The notes: a model not told the origin generated them from the letters alone. DNA of 29,606 nt from Promethearchaeota archaeon (GCA_004524425.1 SDNN01000014.1:1-29606); one strand, 5' to 3'. Positions 8,904 to 18,588 are shown, numbered from the stretch's first letter. Translations and numbers: made by a program.

Positions 8904-9492
8904 CGTTATCAAGTTCTAATTTTTTTAGACAATTATAACAATATACGGAAATGGAATTCATATTCGTTCCACAGTATGGGCATTTATATTCGTGTTTTTC
9001 AATCAATTTCTTAAAATTTTCCAACTGAGACTGACCTCTTTTTCTAACTGTTTTACTTAAAAGAATTGACAATCCAATTGAAAATGTTATAATTAAAAGA
9101 CCAAGAATGAATGTTTTAATTCCCAGCACGTAAAGATTTAAATCAAAATAATTAGGAGAATATCTATACAAGAAGACATAAAAAAAGAAGTTTGGAAAGA
9201 AAAAAGTATATAAATTCATGGAATATGCTTGTTTATAATTATTAAAATTTAGAATCGGAATCAAACAAATAACCATCCAGGAAATATAAATAAAAATTAC
9301 TTTCATTAAATTATTTGAATCGTACATGATGTAATTAGCGAGAAATTGGATGATCATTCTTCTCTCACTTGAAATTCCTGCGTCAAAATTGATCATGTAT
9401 TTATAATTAAAGATAAAAATGAACAAACTCAAAACTGAAATTTGCATGACAAAATTTAACAGTTTTATTTTAAAGACGGCGGGTTTATTCAT
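8893..9492 (-). CDS. Four-helix membrane protein with C-terminal zinc ribbon
   Basis: A 199-residue protein with about four hydrophobic segments (roughly 10-30, 60-80, 92-110, 118-146), a basic linker (KTVRKRGQ), and a C-terminal cytoplasmic zinc ribbon with YKCPYCGTNM and VYCYNCLKKLEL (two CxxC pairs). Zinc-ribbon membrane proteins of this build are common in archaea and mostly uncharacterised. Its last codons overlap the start of the acyl-CoA-ligase-like gene, so the two are probably made together. It lies 68 bp downstream of the 1129-residue membrane protein gene and may share its transcript. No ribosome site is visible. Function unknown. Confidence 0.68.
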   Translation of the reverse strand: MNKPAVFKIKLLNFVMQISVLSLFIFIFNYKYMINFDAGISSERRMIIQFLANYIMYDSNNLMKVIFIYISWMVICLIPILNFNNYKQAYSMNLYTFFFPNFFFYVFLYRYSPNYFDLNLYVLGIKTFILGLLIITFSIGLSILLSKTVRKRGQSQLENFKKLIEKHEYKCPYCGTNMNSISVYCYNCLKKLELDNDEL

Positions 9493-9560
9493 ATTAAATT
9501 AATTAAGAATGATAATAAATTAAATTCTTTTAAAATTAGAAAAACGAATCTATGACTAAT

Positions 9561-12500
9561 CTATTGAGTTAATCTTTTTAAATCAATCTTATCAATTTTT
9601 TCTTCCTTCTCGTTTTTGCCAGCTTGACGTTCTTTAAATGGACTTAATTTTGAAGCTTTTATTTTTGCGTTAAATTTTTCTTTAAACGCTTCTGTTCTCC
9701 CAATTATATTGACTTTTGGATCATTTTGCTTTTTCAAGGTTTTTCGATATTTTCTTATTTTTCGAACAGGTTTAGGATATTTAAGTACTCTTTGGTAATA
9801 AATAAAATAAGCTAACAAGCCACCAGTCGCAATCAAGATTCCGATGATGATTGGTAGTAAAATCATCTGGTCTATTACGGTAATTAAATCATAAGATATA
9901 TCGAGTTCGACATTGTCGATTGAAATTATAAATTCATCATCTAAAATTAGATCATCGGCAATAAAGACTTGAATTTCTAACTCAATCTCTTCATCATCAG
10001 GAATTAACTCGGTGACATCAAAATCGTCCTCAAGATCTTCCAATGAAATTTCTGCTTCAGTTAATTTAACCGTCTCTGAATGCTCATCATCGTTAATATA
10101 AATTTTTATTTCTGAATTGGGAGAGATTTCACTTGCCCACTTTTTATTAATTTTATAGTCAAAATTTAGACTCGCATCTTTTATATCTATTTTCTTACCT
10201 TCAGATTTGATTTTATCCCCCTCATATTTCCAAGTTATTGATGAAAATTTGCTAATTTTTTTATCAAGAGTCAATGAGAGACTCATATTTTTGAAATATA
10301 AGTTTTCGAATTCATCGTGATCAGTAGGTGCTCCATTATCTTCACACCATACCTGAATACCCAAAATAATGGAAAAATTATAATTATTACCCTCTAGAAT
10401 CTGATTTAAATAATATATTAAACTTTCTTGAGTAATAGGAGTAAGTTTTGTGTCATTTAGAAAATCAAATGTACCAGCAGTATCTTCCCCTAATTCTTTA
10501 TCTTGATAGGAAGTGATTTTAAATTTTCTATTTCTATTCTCATCTGATATTAAAACAAAATAATCTGCTAAATCTCCTAATGCTATATCGCTTAATTTTG
10601 AATCACCTGGACGATCAACGCCATCTACTTGTGGGAAATTTGGATCAGATCCTACTGCTTGAACAGTTCCATTTATCCAAATCTCAAAAAGAGCGGATGT
10701 GATAGTGTAATCATTTAAATCAATTCCTAAATTGTTTAGACTATAATTCTTCTGCCATTGAGCAATTACAAATTGATCTGGATCTTCTTCCCAATAATGT
10801 TTTACTCGCCATCCATTTTCATTAATTTCTGTTTCATCAGGTGTGGTTATATTGTAATCATTTTCTATGAGAATCCAACCGTCATTAGTGGGATCTGTTA
10901 TATTCCAAGTTATTTGGCTTTCATTACCAATAATCTTGTATTTTGCTTCACCATTATAGATTTCAGCCTTTAGATCTTCACTCTTACCATTTATTTTCAT
11001 CTCCCAATCTTCAGAATCATCAAATTCAGAATTTTTAATCAATTGTTTTTCATGTGATTCTCTTAACCATTGCTGTGATTCTCCGAGTTGCAGTACACTT
11101 AAACAATAATTATTATCATTATTAATATCAGATTTTTGATTATAAAAAGATAATACTGGAAAGAAGAATTGCAGGCTTAAAATTAAAATTAACAGAATAG
11201 ATAAATAATTTTCTTTATCATGTTTAGATTTTGAACTAAATGGTTCTTTATATACACGAGACTTTGAAGAATACTTCCTGTTGAAATGTCCATGGTACTT
11301 GGATTTTGTTTTATATGATGACTTAAAAGCGCTTTCACGGCTAGTGATACTAATGTTCGGGGGATTGCTTTTATTTAGAGTTTTTCGGTATTTTCTAACT
11401 TTCCGTACCGGTTTTGGATATTTTAATACCTTTTGATAGTAGATAATATATCCCGTGAAGGAAGTTAGTACAATTATTCCAATAATTAATAAGATTTGAA
11501 ATATCAAAGACTGTTCTGCTGAAAGATAAATATCATAGGTTATATAAAGTTCAACATTATCTATAGAAACTACATATTCTTCACCCTCTACCAAAGCAAA
11601 GTCATCTCCAAGATATAGCTGAATTTCTACATCAATATTATCATCAGTTGGTATTAAATCCGTAACATCAAAACCATCTTCACTAGCCTCTTCAAAGGAT
11701 CTCTCTGCTTCGCTTATTTTTACAACTTCAGAATGTTCTTTATTATCTATAAGAACTTTAATATAGGAATTGGGTGATAAAATATCTAATCTCTTACTAT
11801 TTATTTTATAATCAAACTGAAGTTTAGAGTCAATAATTTCTACTCTTCCTCCTTTATCATTAATCTCATCGCCTTCATAAGTCCAAGAAGCTGTAGTTTC
11901 TTTATTTATAAGCTTTTCATAAGAAAAACTAAAATTACATGCTTTAATTAATACATCTTTAAAAAAATCCCATTCAGCCCCATCAGGTGCATTATCTTCG
12001 CAAAAAAATTCCATCCCTAAAGTTATAATGAAATAATTGTAATTCACATCTAAGACCTGGTTAAGATAAAAAATTAAATCTTCTTTAAATTCGGGACCGA
12101 ATATTGTATCATTTAAATAATCCCAATCTCCTGCAGTGTCATTTCCAAGACCGAGAGGTTTATATTGAGCAATAGTAAAAATTCTGTTTTTATCAATATC
12201 TGAAAGTTGTATGTAATATACTATATAATCTCCTGTGCGTATAGCTCCACCAGAAGTACCTTCATCACCATATATTTCTATCCCTCCTACCTCACCAGGA
12301 CCGACATCATCCCATCGTCTAGGGGTTGCCTTCACAGTAGCATTAACTTTTACCTCTAAATTGGCCGTAGTAATATTGTAATTTGACATATCATGTTGTG
12401 TTTCTATAATTTTGTCCCATTGAACGCTAGCTCTTTGATGGCCATCAAGTTTATAGGGATCCGGTATTGTATGTCTGTCTGTCCAATTATGAGAAGCATA

Positions 12501-12950
12501 TAATCCCTTTCCCTCAATATATTTGAAATCTTTTGTAGGATATGCAGGAATATCTGGATGTGTGTTATTCTTCCAATAGTAAGGTCCCGTTGAATTATCT
12601 ATCGTCCCCTCGAGAGCTGTGAATGTGTGACTCTCACCTGACAAGATGTATTGTGCTTCTTCATCATCAATGTCCGTGTCGATATCCCTTATGTCACCTT
12701 CCTTGTCATCACTCCATCCTTCGTCACCCTTGAATTTTGAGTTATCTATCCACTGTTCATCCTCATGAGGTTCTTTAACCCACTCATCATAAATATTTTC
12801 TTGATGTAGAGAAATAGTTCGGGTTTGTTCTTTTATTCTTAAACCATATTGATCATAAAAAAAGAAAGGTAATACAAAATTTAAACTGATTAAAGACACA
12901 AAGATAAGGAGCAATAAAACCTTTCTATTATTATTAATACTAAATTTCAT
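9561..12950 (-). CDS. Membrane-anchored surface protein built from two copies of one module
   Basis: A 1129-residue protein with an internal duplication at an offset of about 548 residues. Each module has a hydrophobic N-terminal segment (8-31; 582-602), an acidic, probably beta-rich outside domain with several N-x-S/T sites, a single transmembrane helix (about 480-504; 1027-1050) and a basic cytoplasmic tail. Matching pairs include FDVTDLIPTDDNID/FDVTELIPDDEEIE, VSIDNVELYITYD/ISIDNVELDISYD and YYQKVLKYPKPVRKVRKYRK/YYQRVLKYPKPVRKIRKYRK. The predicted topology crosses the membrane four times, with two outside domains joined by a basic cytoplasmic loop (505-580). I recognise no known domain. 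It is the first gene of the minus-strand series, with a TATA-like ATTTAAATAATAAAT tract centred near 12990. Confidence 0.78.
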   Translation of the reverse strand: MKFSINNNRKVLLLLIFVSLISLNFVLPFFFYDQYGLRIKEQTRTISLHQENIYDEWVKEPHEDEQWIDNSKFKGDEGWSDDKEGDIRDIDTDIDDEEAQYILSGESHTFTALEGTIDNSTGPYYWKNNTHPDIPAYPTKDFKYIEGKGLYASHNWTDRHTIPDPYKLDGHQRASVQWDKIIETQHDMSNYNITTANLEVKVNATVKATPRRWDDVGPGEVGGIEIYGDEGTSGGAIRTGDYIVYYIQLSDIDKNRIFTIAQYKPLGLGNDTAGDWDYLNDTIFGPEFKEDLIFYLNQVLDVNYNYFIITLGMEFFCEDNAPDGAEWDFFKDVLIKACNFSFSYEKLINKETTASWTYEGDEINDKGGRVEIIDSKLQFDYKINSKRLDILSPNSYIKVLIDNKEHSEVVKISEAERSFEEASEDGFDVTDLIPTDDNIDVEIQLYLGDDFALVEGEEYVVSIDNVELYITYDIYLSAEQSLIFQILLIIGIIVLTSFTGYIIYYQKVLKYPKPVRKVRKYRKTLNKSNPPNISITSRESAFKSSYKTKSKYHGHFNRKYSSKSRVYKEPFSSKSKHDKENYLSILLILILSLQFFFPVLSFYNQKSDINNDNNYCLSVLQLGESQQWLRESHEKQLIKNSEFDDSEDWEMKINGKSEDLKAEIYNGEAKYKIIGNESQITWNITDPTNDGWILIENDYNITTPDETEINENGWRVKHYWEEDPDQFVIAQWQKNYSLNNLGIDLNDYTITSALFEIWINGTVQAVGSDPNFPQVDGVDRPGDSKLSDIALGDLADYFVLISDENRNRKFKITSYQDKELGEDTAGTFDFLNDTKLTPITQESLIYYLNQILEGNNYNFSIILGIQVWCEDNGAPTDHDEFENLYFKNMSLSLTLDKKISKFSSITWKYEGDKIKSEGKKIDIKDASLNFDYKINKKWASEISPNSEIKIYINDDEHSETVKLTEAEISLEDLEDDFDVTELIPDDEEIELEIQVFIADDLILDDEFIISIDNVELDISYDLITVIDQMILLPIIIGILIATGGLLAYFIYYQRVLKYPKPVRKIRKYRKTLKKQNDPKVNIIGRTEAFKEKFNAKIKASKLSPFKERQAGKNEKEEKIDKIDLKRLTQ

Positions 12951-13358
12951 TACAAACTATAGATATACGAATTCGAAATTTATTATTTAAATTTTAAGAT
13001 TTTTATAATATGTTCTTGAAATCCTATTTTAAATGTTTTATTTTTTTCAAAATATAAAATACATAACTTGGCTTACTATTAAATTGTAAATTAACTTGCC
13101 TTAAAAAATTTAAGCCCTTAATTATGTTCTAATAGTATAGAGAATTGTTATTTTACAGTAAGCCGATATTTAAAAATCTGATTTTTGGAAACATGACATT
13201 ATTTGAATATTGTTTCGCATCTTAGAAAAGTTTAAATTAATGTGTTTTTAAGTCTAAAATCATAAAATTTTTATTTTTTGCTTGATTAAATCTCTCACAG
13301 TGCAAGAGATGTTAACTTATTTTTATAAATTATTTAAAATTTTAAACTTAGCAAGTGG
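12951..13358. other. 408-bp divergent intergenic region before rpoA1
   Basis: AT-rich, with promoters at both ends: a TATA-like tract near 12980-12995 for the leftward gene and TTTTATAAAT at 13321-13330 for rpoA1. An 8-bp inverted repeat, GGCTTACT (13070-13077) and AGTAAGCC (13157-13164), has a spacer of about 79 bp; its meaning is unclear. No open frame with coding character and no tRNA was seen. In most archaea rpoH and rpoB would lie directly upstream of rpoA1; they are absent here. Confidence 0.55.
13321..13330 (+). promoter_or_regulatory. TATA-like element before rpoA1
   Basis: TTTTATAAAT lies 38 bp before the first ATG of rpoA1. Initiation near 13350 would give a very short leader, about 8 nt to the first ATG or 20 nt to the second (13371), so rpoA1 has its own promoter. 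Confidence 0.4.
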
Positions 13359-16328
13359 ATGGTATCTTCCATGAGTTATACATTTTCAAGAACTAAATTA
13401 ATAGAGAAAATTAAATTTGGATTATTAAGTCCTGATGAAATTAGGAAAATGTCTGCGGCACGTATTATAACTGCAGATACATATGATGAAGATGGATTGC
13501 CTATTCCTTCTGGACTTATGGATCAGAGATTAGGTACAATTGAGCCTGGACAGAGATGTCAAACATGTGGAAACTTAGTTAGTAACTGCATGGGTCATTT
13601 TGGTCATATCGAATTGGCAAGACCGGTAATACATGTAGGTTATGCCAAGAAAGTGTTGAAAGTCTTACGCTCAATTTGCCCTGAATGCTCTAAGCTAATG
13701 CTTACTGAAGAAGAAAAAGCGAAATTTAAAGAAGAACAAGCAAAGCATCGGGAAATGTTTGTAGAGGGGGATGAGGAATTCTCGAAGTATGTTTTTAAGA
13801 AAGCACGAAAGGCTAAAGTTTGTCCTCACTGTGGGGCAACAAAAAAGAAAATAGTAATTGAAAAACCCACTACTTTTTATGAAGAAGAAGAGAATAAAGG
13901 TTCACGCAGAATTACACCCATTGAAATTCTAGAAAGACTTAAGCAAGTAACTGATTCTGATTTAAGAATTTTAGGTATTTCACCTGAAAATGCTAGACTT
14001 GAATGGGTTATTTTTACTGTATTACCAATTCCCCCTGTATGTGCAAGGCCCTCAATAACATTAGACAGCGGCATACGATCGGAGGATGATTTAACACATA
14101 AATTAGTAGACGTGATTAGGATTAACCAGCGATTACGGGAAAATATTGATGCTGGAGCACCCCATTTAATTGTCGAAGATTTATGGGAATTATTGCAATA
14201 TCACATCACGACTTATTTTGATAATCAAGTCTCGGGCATTCCTCCAGCGAGACATCGTTCAGGAAGGGCATTAAGAACATTAACTCAGAGACTCAAGGGT
14301 AAAGAAGGAAGATTCAGAAGCAATTTAAGTGGGAAAAGAGTTGATTTTTCGGCAAGAAGTGTCATTTCTCCTAATCCTTATATTAGCATTAATGATGTAG
14401 GTGTTCCCAAAAAGGTTGCTAAAATCTTAACTATACCTACTAATGTAAATGATTGGAATATCGAGGAGATGAAACAATTAGTGTTAAACGGTCCAATCAA
14501 ACATCCTGGTGCAAATTACATTATAAGAAATGATCGGAGACGAATTGATCTTCGATATGTAAAAAACAGAAAAATCATAGCAGACATGCTTGCTCCAGGA
14601 TTTACAGTTGAACGCCATTTGAATAATGGAGATTTAGTATTATTTAATCGTCAACCATCACTACATAGAATGTCGATAATGGCGCATGAAGTAAAAATTA
14701 TGGATGGAAAAACGTTTAGACTTAATTTAACGGTATGTCCTCCATATAACGCAGATTTTGATGGAGATGAAATGAACCTCCACGTGCCTCAGAGTGAAGA
14801 GGCACGAACTGAAGCGGAATTACTTCTCAAAGTACAAGAACATATTTTATCCCCACGATTTGGAGGTCCTATATTAGGCGGGATTCAAGACTTCATTTCA
14901 AGCGTTTTTCAATTTACAAGTAAAAATTCTTTATATAATAAAAAGGATACGTTAAAATTGTTATACATGGGTGATGTTTTTATGAATCATCCTCATTTTA
15001 AATTAGAAGATATGGAGCCGGTTTCCACAGATCCCGAGCCCTTATATTCGGGTAAACAAATATTTAGTACCTTGTTTCCCGATGACTTAAATATAAGAGT
15101 AAGATCAAAGTTTTGTAAGAAATGTTTTACTAAGAAAGGTCAAAAATGCGAAGAGCAGGATTGTCCTTATGATGCATATGTAATGATCAAGAATGGAAAG
15201 TTAGTCACGGGAACCATTGATGAAAATTCCTTTGGTGCGATGCAATCAAATAGCATATTAGCTAGAATCATAAAGGATCACGGCAATGCAGTTGGACGTG
15301 AGTTTTTGGATTCTGCTACTAAAATGCTTTTATATGTAATTCGTCAAAATGGAATTACAATGGGATTGGACGAAGTGTATGTGAAAGGAAAAGCTTTTGA
15401 GGAAATTCAAGAAATACTGGAAGAGGCTAATAAAGAAGCAAAGAAATTAATTAGAGCTTTCAACGAAAACAACACTAAGATATTAAAAAGAGCTCCAGGA
15501 CGATCCATGAGAGAAACTTTAGAGTTGAGGATCAGACAAGTTTTAGCAGAGGCACGAAAAAAAGCTGAAGAGCACGCTGCGCAATACATTGGAGATGAAG
15601 CTCATTCTGTCATAATGACAAAATCAGGTGCGAGAGGCAACATACTTAATTTAGGTCAGATGTCTGCCGTGGTCGGGCAACAAGCAATAAGAGGGGAGAG
15701 AATAAACCGAGGATATAGCTTGAGAACGTTGCCTCATTTCAAAATTAATGATCTAACTCCAAGAGCTAGGGGTTTTGTATCATCGTCATATAGAAATGGA
15801 TTGCATCCTGCAGAATTCTTCTTTCACGCGATGGGCGGCAGGGAAGGATTGGTTGACACTGCAGTTAGAACCTCTACAAGTGGTTACATGCAGAGAAGAT
15901 TGGTGAATGCCCTCCAGGATATGGTTATTGAAAATGATGGAACTGTCAGAAATTCCGATAAAAACATAATTCAGTTCAGTTTTGGTGATGATGGAATAGA
16001 TCCAATGCACACTGATCATGGTGATGCCGTTAATTTAGATGTATTACTGTTAAAAGCTAAATCCCTAGACGTCAATGAAGTAAAGAACGCTATCAAATCT
16101 AAACCTAAAAAGAAACCGGTAGACAAGACTCCAGCGAAGAAAAAACCTAAAAAGATAGCTGCTGAAGAAGAAAAACCTGAAGAAAAACCCAGCGAGGAAC
16201 CCTCTGAAAAAATGAATGAGGAGGAGATGCAAGCTCTATTTGAGAAAGAAACCGGAAAAAATGCAATATGGCGTGGAAAAATTACTAAAGGATATTTAGA
16301 ATGGAAGGAAGAAAAATTTGGAAAATAA
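13359..16328 (+). CDS. rpoA1: DNA-directed RNA polymerase subunit A'
   Basis: The N-terminal two-thirds of the RNA polymerase largest subunit, 989 residues. Visible are the clamp zinc site CQTCGNLVSNCMGH (C67, C70, C77, H80), a second zinc site (C107, C110, C155, C158), the RFRSNLSGKRVDFSARSVIS switch region near 318-336, and the catalytic NADFDGD at 464-470, whose three Asp hold the active-site magnesium. The bridge-helix region HPAEFFFHAMGGREGLVDTA is intact. After the normal end near residue 912 comes an unusual tail: a Lys/Pro then Glu/Pro linker (913-951) and a compact end, FEKETGKNAIWRGKITKGYL. The start could be this ATG or the one at 13371, which has GGATGG 8 bases upstream and gives MSYTFSRTK. 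It heads the rpoA1-rpoA2-rpl30e-nusA-rps12-rps7 series. Confidence 0.97.
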   Translation: MVSSMSYTFSRTKLIEKIKFGLLSPDEIRKMSAARIITADTYDEDGLPIPSGLMDQRLGTIEPGQRCQTCGNLVSNCMGHFGHIELARPVIHVGYAKKVLKVLRSICPECSKLMLTEEEKAKFKEEQAKHREMFVEGDEEFSKYVFKKARKAKVCPHCGATKKKIVIEKPTTFYEEEENKGSRRITPIEILERLKQVTDSDLRILGISPENARLEWVIFTVLPIPPVCARPSITLDSGIRSEDDLTHKLVDVIRINQRLRENIDAGAPHLIVEDLWELLQYHITTYFDNQVSGIPPARHRSGRALRTLTQRLKGKEGRFRSNLSGKRVDFSARSVISPNPYISINDVGVPKKVAKILTIPTNVNDWNIEEMKQLVLNGPIKHPGANYIIRNDRRRIDLRYVKNRKIIADMLAPGFTVERHLNNGDLVLFNRQPSLHRMSIMAHEVKIMDGKTFRLNLTVCPPYNADFDGDEMNLHVPQSEEARTEAELLLKVQEHILSPRFGGPILGGIQDFISSVFQFTSKNSLYNKKDTLKLLYMGDVFMNHPHFKLEDMEPVSTDPEPLYSGKQIFSTLFPDDLNIRVRSKFCKKCFTKKGQKCEEQDCPYDAYVMIKNGKLVTGTIDENSFGAMQSNSILARIIKDHGNAVGREFLDSATKMLLYVIRQNGITMGLDEVYVKGKAFEEIQEILEEANKEAKKLIRAFNENNTKILKRAPGRSMRETLELRIRQVLAEARKKAEEHAAQYIGDEAHSVIMTKSGARGNILNLGQMSAVVGQQAIRGERINRGYSLRTLPHFKINDLTPRARGFVSSSYRNGLHPAEFFFHAMGGREGLVDTAVRTSTSGYMQRRLVNALQDMVIENDGTVRNSDKNIIQFSFGDDGIDPMHTDHGDAVNLDVLLLKAKSLDVNEVKNAIKSKPKKKPVDKTPAKKKPKKIAAEEEKPEEKPSEEPSEKMNEEEMQALFEKETGKNAIWRGKITKGYLEWKEEKFGK

Positions 16329-16349
16329 AATATTAGAGGTATATATATT

Positions 16350-17549
16350 ATGGGTAAAGTCACTAAAAAAATATTAGAAGAGGAATTAGAACAATTAAAA
16401 AACGATGGTATTCCTGAAGATCTAATAGAAAAAATAAGGGATAGAATCAAGGACGAGGAACTTGAAGAAGAACAATTAGAATATCTTCTTAATAAAATTT
16501 TCATTAATTTTAATAATGCAATTGTCGAAGCAAGTGAGCCTGTAGGCACGGTTGCTGCACAGAGTATTGGTGAACCTGGAACTCAAATGACTTTAAGGAC
16601 CTTTCACTATGCAGGTGTAGAAGAATTTTCTGTTACCCAAGGGCTCCCCCGTTTAATTGAAATAGTTGATGCAAGAAGATTTCCTTCCACTCCTCAAATG
16701 GAAGTATTTTTAGAAGGAGGATATAATAAAGATGAAGAAACGGCCATACAAGTTCATAATAGAATTGAACAGATTCGCATTGAACAAATCACGCATGATG
16801 TTGATTTAGATTTTGTAAATTGGAATATCGTGATAAATCTCATTCCAGAAATCTGTGAAAAGAAAGGAATAAATATTGATGATATTCCAGAGGTCTTAAA
16901 AAGATATAAAAAAAAGGGCAGCATAAGAAGAGAAGGTAATTCAGTTATTATTGACCCGGGAATCGAGGATTTACAAAGCTTGCAAAAGATGAGAGAAAAA
17001 ATATTAAAAAAAGTCGTAAAAGGAATAAGAGGTATTAAAAGAGGCCTTCTCACCCCATTAGAAAATTCTGATGAATGGGTCATCAAAACAGAGGGAACAA
17101 ATCTTCAAGGAGTCGTTCAAATTGAAGGGGTCGATGCTACACGCACTGAATCGAATCATATCCATGAAGTTGAGAAATTATACGGTATAGAAGCTGCAAG
17201 GAACATGATTATAAAAGAATCTCAAAAAGTACTTGAGCAGCAAGGATTAGATGTGGATTTAAGACATTTACTGATATTATCGGATTTAATGTGCTCCAGC
17301 GGAACCATTCAATCGATTGGCAGACATGGAATCTCAGGATCGAAATCTAGTGTCTTTGCTCGGGCAGCATTTGAAGTTACTGTCAACCAATTGTTAGATG
17401 CCGGACTTTATGGGGAAGAAGAGAGATTATTAGGAATACCTGAAAACGTTATTATTGGACAAGTCTGTCCTATTGGAACTGGGAGAACTAATGTCATGTT
17501 TGATCTTGATGCGAATTTAGAAATCTTGAAAAATATCAATAAAGAATAA
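16350..17549 (+). CDS. rpoA2: DNA-directed RNA polymerase subunit A''
   Basis: The C-terminal third of the largest RNA polymerase subunit, 399 residues, starting 21 bp after rpoA1 with a GAGGT ribosome site. The trigger-loop region [20 protein letters not shown] (63-82) is fully conserved, followed by LRTFHYAGV, and the C-terminus has [19 protein letters not shown] and [12 protein letters not shown]. The A'/A'' split is at the usual archaeal position, unlike the fused subunit of eukaryotes and Thaumarchaeota. Residues 1-55 form a Glu/Lys-rich helical lead-in longer than the core needs. No truncation or missing key residue was seen. Confidence 0.97.
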   Translation: MGKVTKKILEEELEQLKNDGIPEDLIEKIRDRIKDEELEEEQLEYLLNKIFINFNNAIVEASEPVGTVAAQSIGEPGTQMTLRTFHYAGVEEFSVTQGLPRLIEIVDARRFPSTPQMEVFLEGGYNKDEETAIQVHNRIEQIRIEQITHDVDLDFVNWNIVINLIPEICEKKGINIDDIPEVLKRYKKKGSIRREGNSVIIDPGIEDLQSLQKMREKILKKVVKGIRGIKRGLLTPLENSDEWVIKTEGTNLQGVVQIEGVDATRTESNHIHEVEKLYGIEAARNMIIKESQKVLEQQGLDVDLRHLLILSDLMCSSGTIQSIGRHGISGSKSSVFARAAFEVTVNQLLDAGLYGEEERLLGIPENVIIGQVCPIGTGRTNVMFDLDANLEILKNINKE

Positions 17550-17712
17550 AATCATGGATAACAACTTAACCTTAAAAACATGGGCATATAACGTTTTTAC
17601 CATTAAAAATTTAGAAAATTAAGCAAAAATAATTAAAATGATTATGAATTCTTTTTATTACCTACTTAATTAATAAAAATAATACTATTTGCATTTTGAT
17701 GGCTGGCTAATT

Positions 17713-18093
17713 ATGGCTAAAAAAGGGAAAAAGAAACAAACAACAAGCACGGTGGATACTTCACGTAAGAAAAAAAAAGAATTTGATATAAATACTAATA
17801 TCAAAGTAGCTTACAAGACTGGAAAGATTATTCATGGGAAAAAACAAGTTTTAAGAGAATTGCGAAATAATCCTTTTAAAATGCTTTTAATTGCAAATAA
17901 TTGTCCTAAAGATTTAGAGAGTAAATTGAATCATTATAACTCATTAATGAATGATCAACTGTTTATTCATAGATATAAGGGATCAAGCTGGGACCTTGGG
18001 TTAGCGTGCGCTAAGCCATATATGATTTCGATAATGGGTGTCATTGATCCTGGTGACTCTGATCTATTATCTTTAAAGACCAAACGAAATTAA
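17713..18093 (+). CDS. rpl30e: Large-subunit ribosomal protein eL30 (L30e)
   Basis: A 126-residue eL30. The core runs from INTNIKVAYKTGKIIHGKKQ through MLLIANNCPKD to ACAKPYMISIMGVIDPGDSD, the L7Ae/L30e fold with its RNA-binding loop. It sits between rpoA2 and nusA as in most archaea. I start it at the ATG at 17713 because MAKKGKKK is a typical ribosomal-protein N-terminus; the open frame extends upstream to a TTG at 17689 with unconvincing sequence. A short ATG-GCT-GGC-TAA reading frame at 17699-17710 directly precedes the start. Compared with typical eL30 of about 100 residues, there is an additional Lys-rich N-terminal extension of about 25 residues, probably contacting rRNA. Confidence 0.93.
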   Translation: MAKKGKKKQTTSTVDTSRKKKKEFDINTNIKVAYKTGKIIHGKKQVLRELRNNPFKMLLIANNCPKDLESKLNHYNSLMNDQLFIHRYKGSSWDLGLACAKPYMISIMGVIDPGDSDLLSLKTKRN

Positions 18094-18114
18094 TTTAAAT
18101 ACAGATTATTAGAC

Positions 18115-18588
18115 ATGATAAGAAAGAATATTAAAATTGATAGAGGCTCGATGGAACTTATTTCTTTATTTAATAACATCTCAGGTGCTATTATTAAAGA
18201 TTGTTTAATCTTTAAATCTCCAGAAAATCATTCTGAAATCATCATATTTCTCGTCAAAAAGGAGGATGTTGGAAAGGCTATTGGAAAAGCTGGAGAACAT
18301 GTAAAGGATTTAATGGCAAAATTACAGAAAAAAATTGATGTAATCCCATTTTCAGAAAATCTTAATGAGTTCATACAACTTATCCTTAATACAACTAAAA
18401 ATTCCATAAAAGTTCAAAATATAGAAATTAAAGAAAACAAAAATAACAAAAAGACTGTAATAATTTCTGTGAGACCCCAAGATCGAGGAAAAGCCATCGG
18501 AAAAGACGGTAGTATGATTCGAAAAACAAAATTTTTGGTAACTCGGCATTTTGAAGTTGATAACGTGATTATCAACACTAAAAACTAA
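18115..18588 (+). CDS. nusA: NusA-like transcription factor with two KH domains
   Basis: A 157-residue archaeal NusA-type protein: two KH RNA-binding domains without the N-terminal polymerase-binding and S1 domains of bacterial NusA. The GxxG loops are clear: GKAIGKAGEHV (GKAG 57-60) and GKAIGKDGSMI (GKDG 129-132). It is expected to bind nascent RNA, possibly rRNA, during transcription or ribosome assembly. Its place between rpl30e and rps12 is the standard archaeal order. No strong ribosome site precedes the ATG; the gap to rpl30e is 21 bp. The family call is firm; molecular function in archaea is less well known. Confidence 0.93.
   Translation: MIRKNIKIDRGSMELISLFNNISGAIIKDCLIFKSPENHSEIIIFLVKKEDVGKAIGKAGEHVKDLMAKLQKKIDVIPFSENLNEFIQLILNTTKNSIKVQNIEIKENKNNKKTVIISVRPQDRGKAIGKDGSMIRKTKFLVTRHFEVDNVIINTKN

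Noticed and set aside
13070..13164. Inverted repeat GGCTTACT...AGTAAGCC upstream of rpoA1 as a structured RNA or attachment site
   Set aside because: Only 8 bp with a spacer of about 79 bp in AT-rich DNA; no supporting structure, box motifs or mobile genes.
16016..16549. 177-codon minus-strand open frame across the rpoA1/rpoA2 junction
   Set aside because: It is Ser/Phe/Leu-rich and lies opposite the Lys/Glu-rich coding sequence of rpoA1 and rpoA2; a shadow of those genes.
17699..17710. Three-codon leader ORF before rpl30e as a regulatory uORF
   Set aside because: ATG GCT GGC TAA is too short and unsupported by a ribosome site; probably chance.
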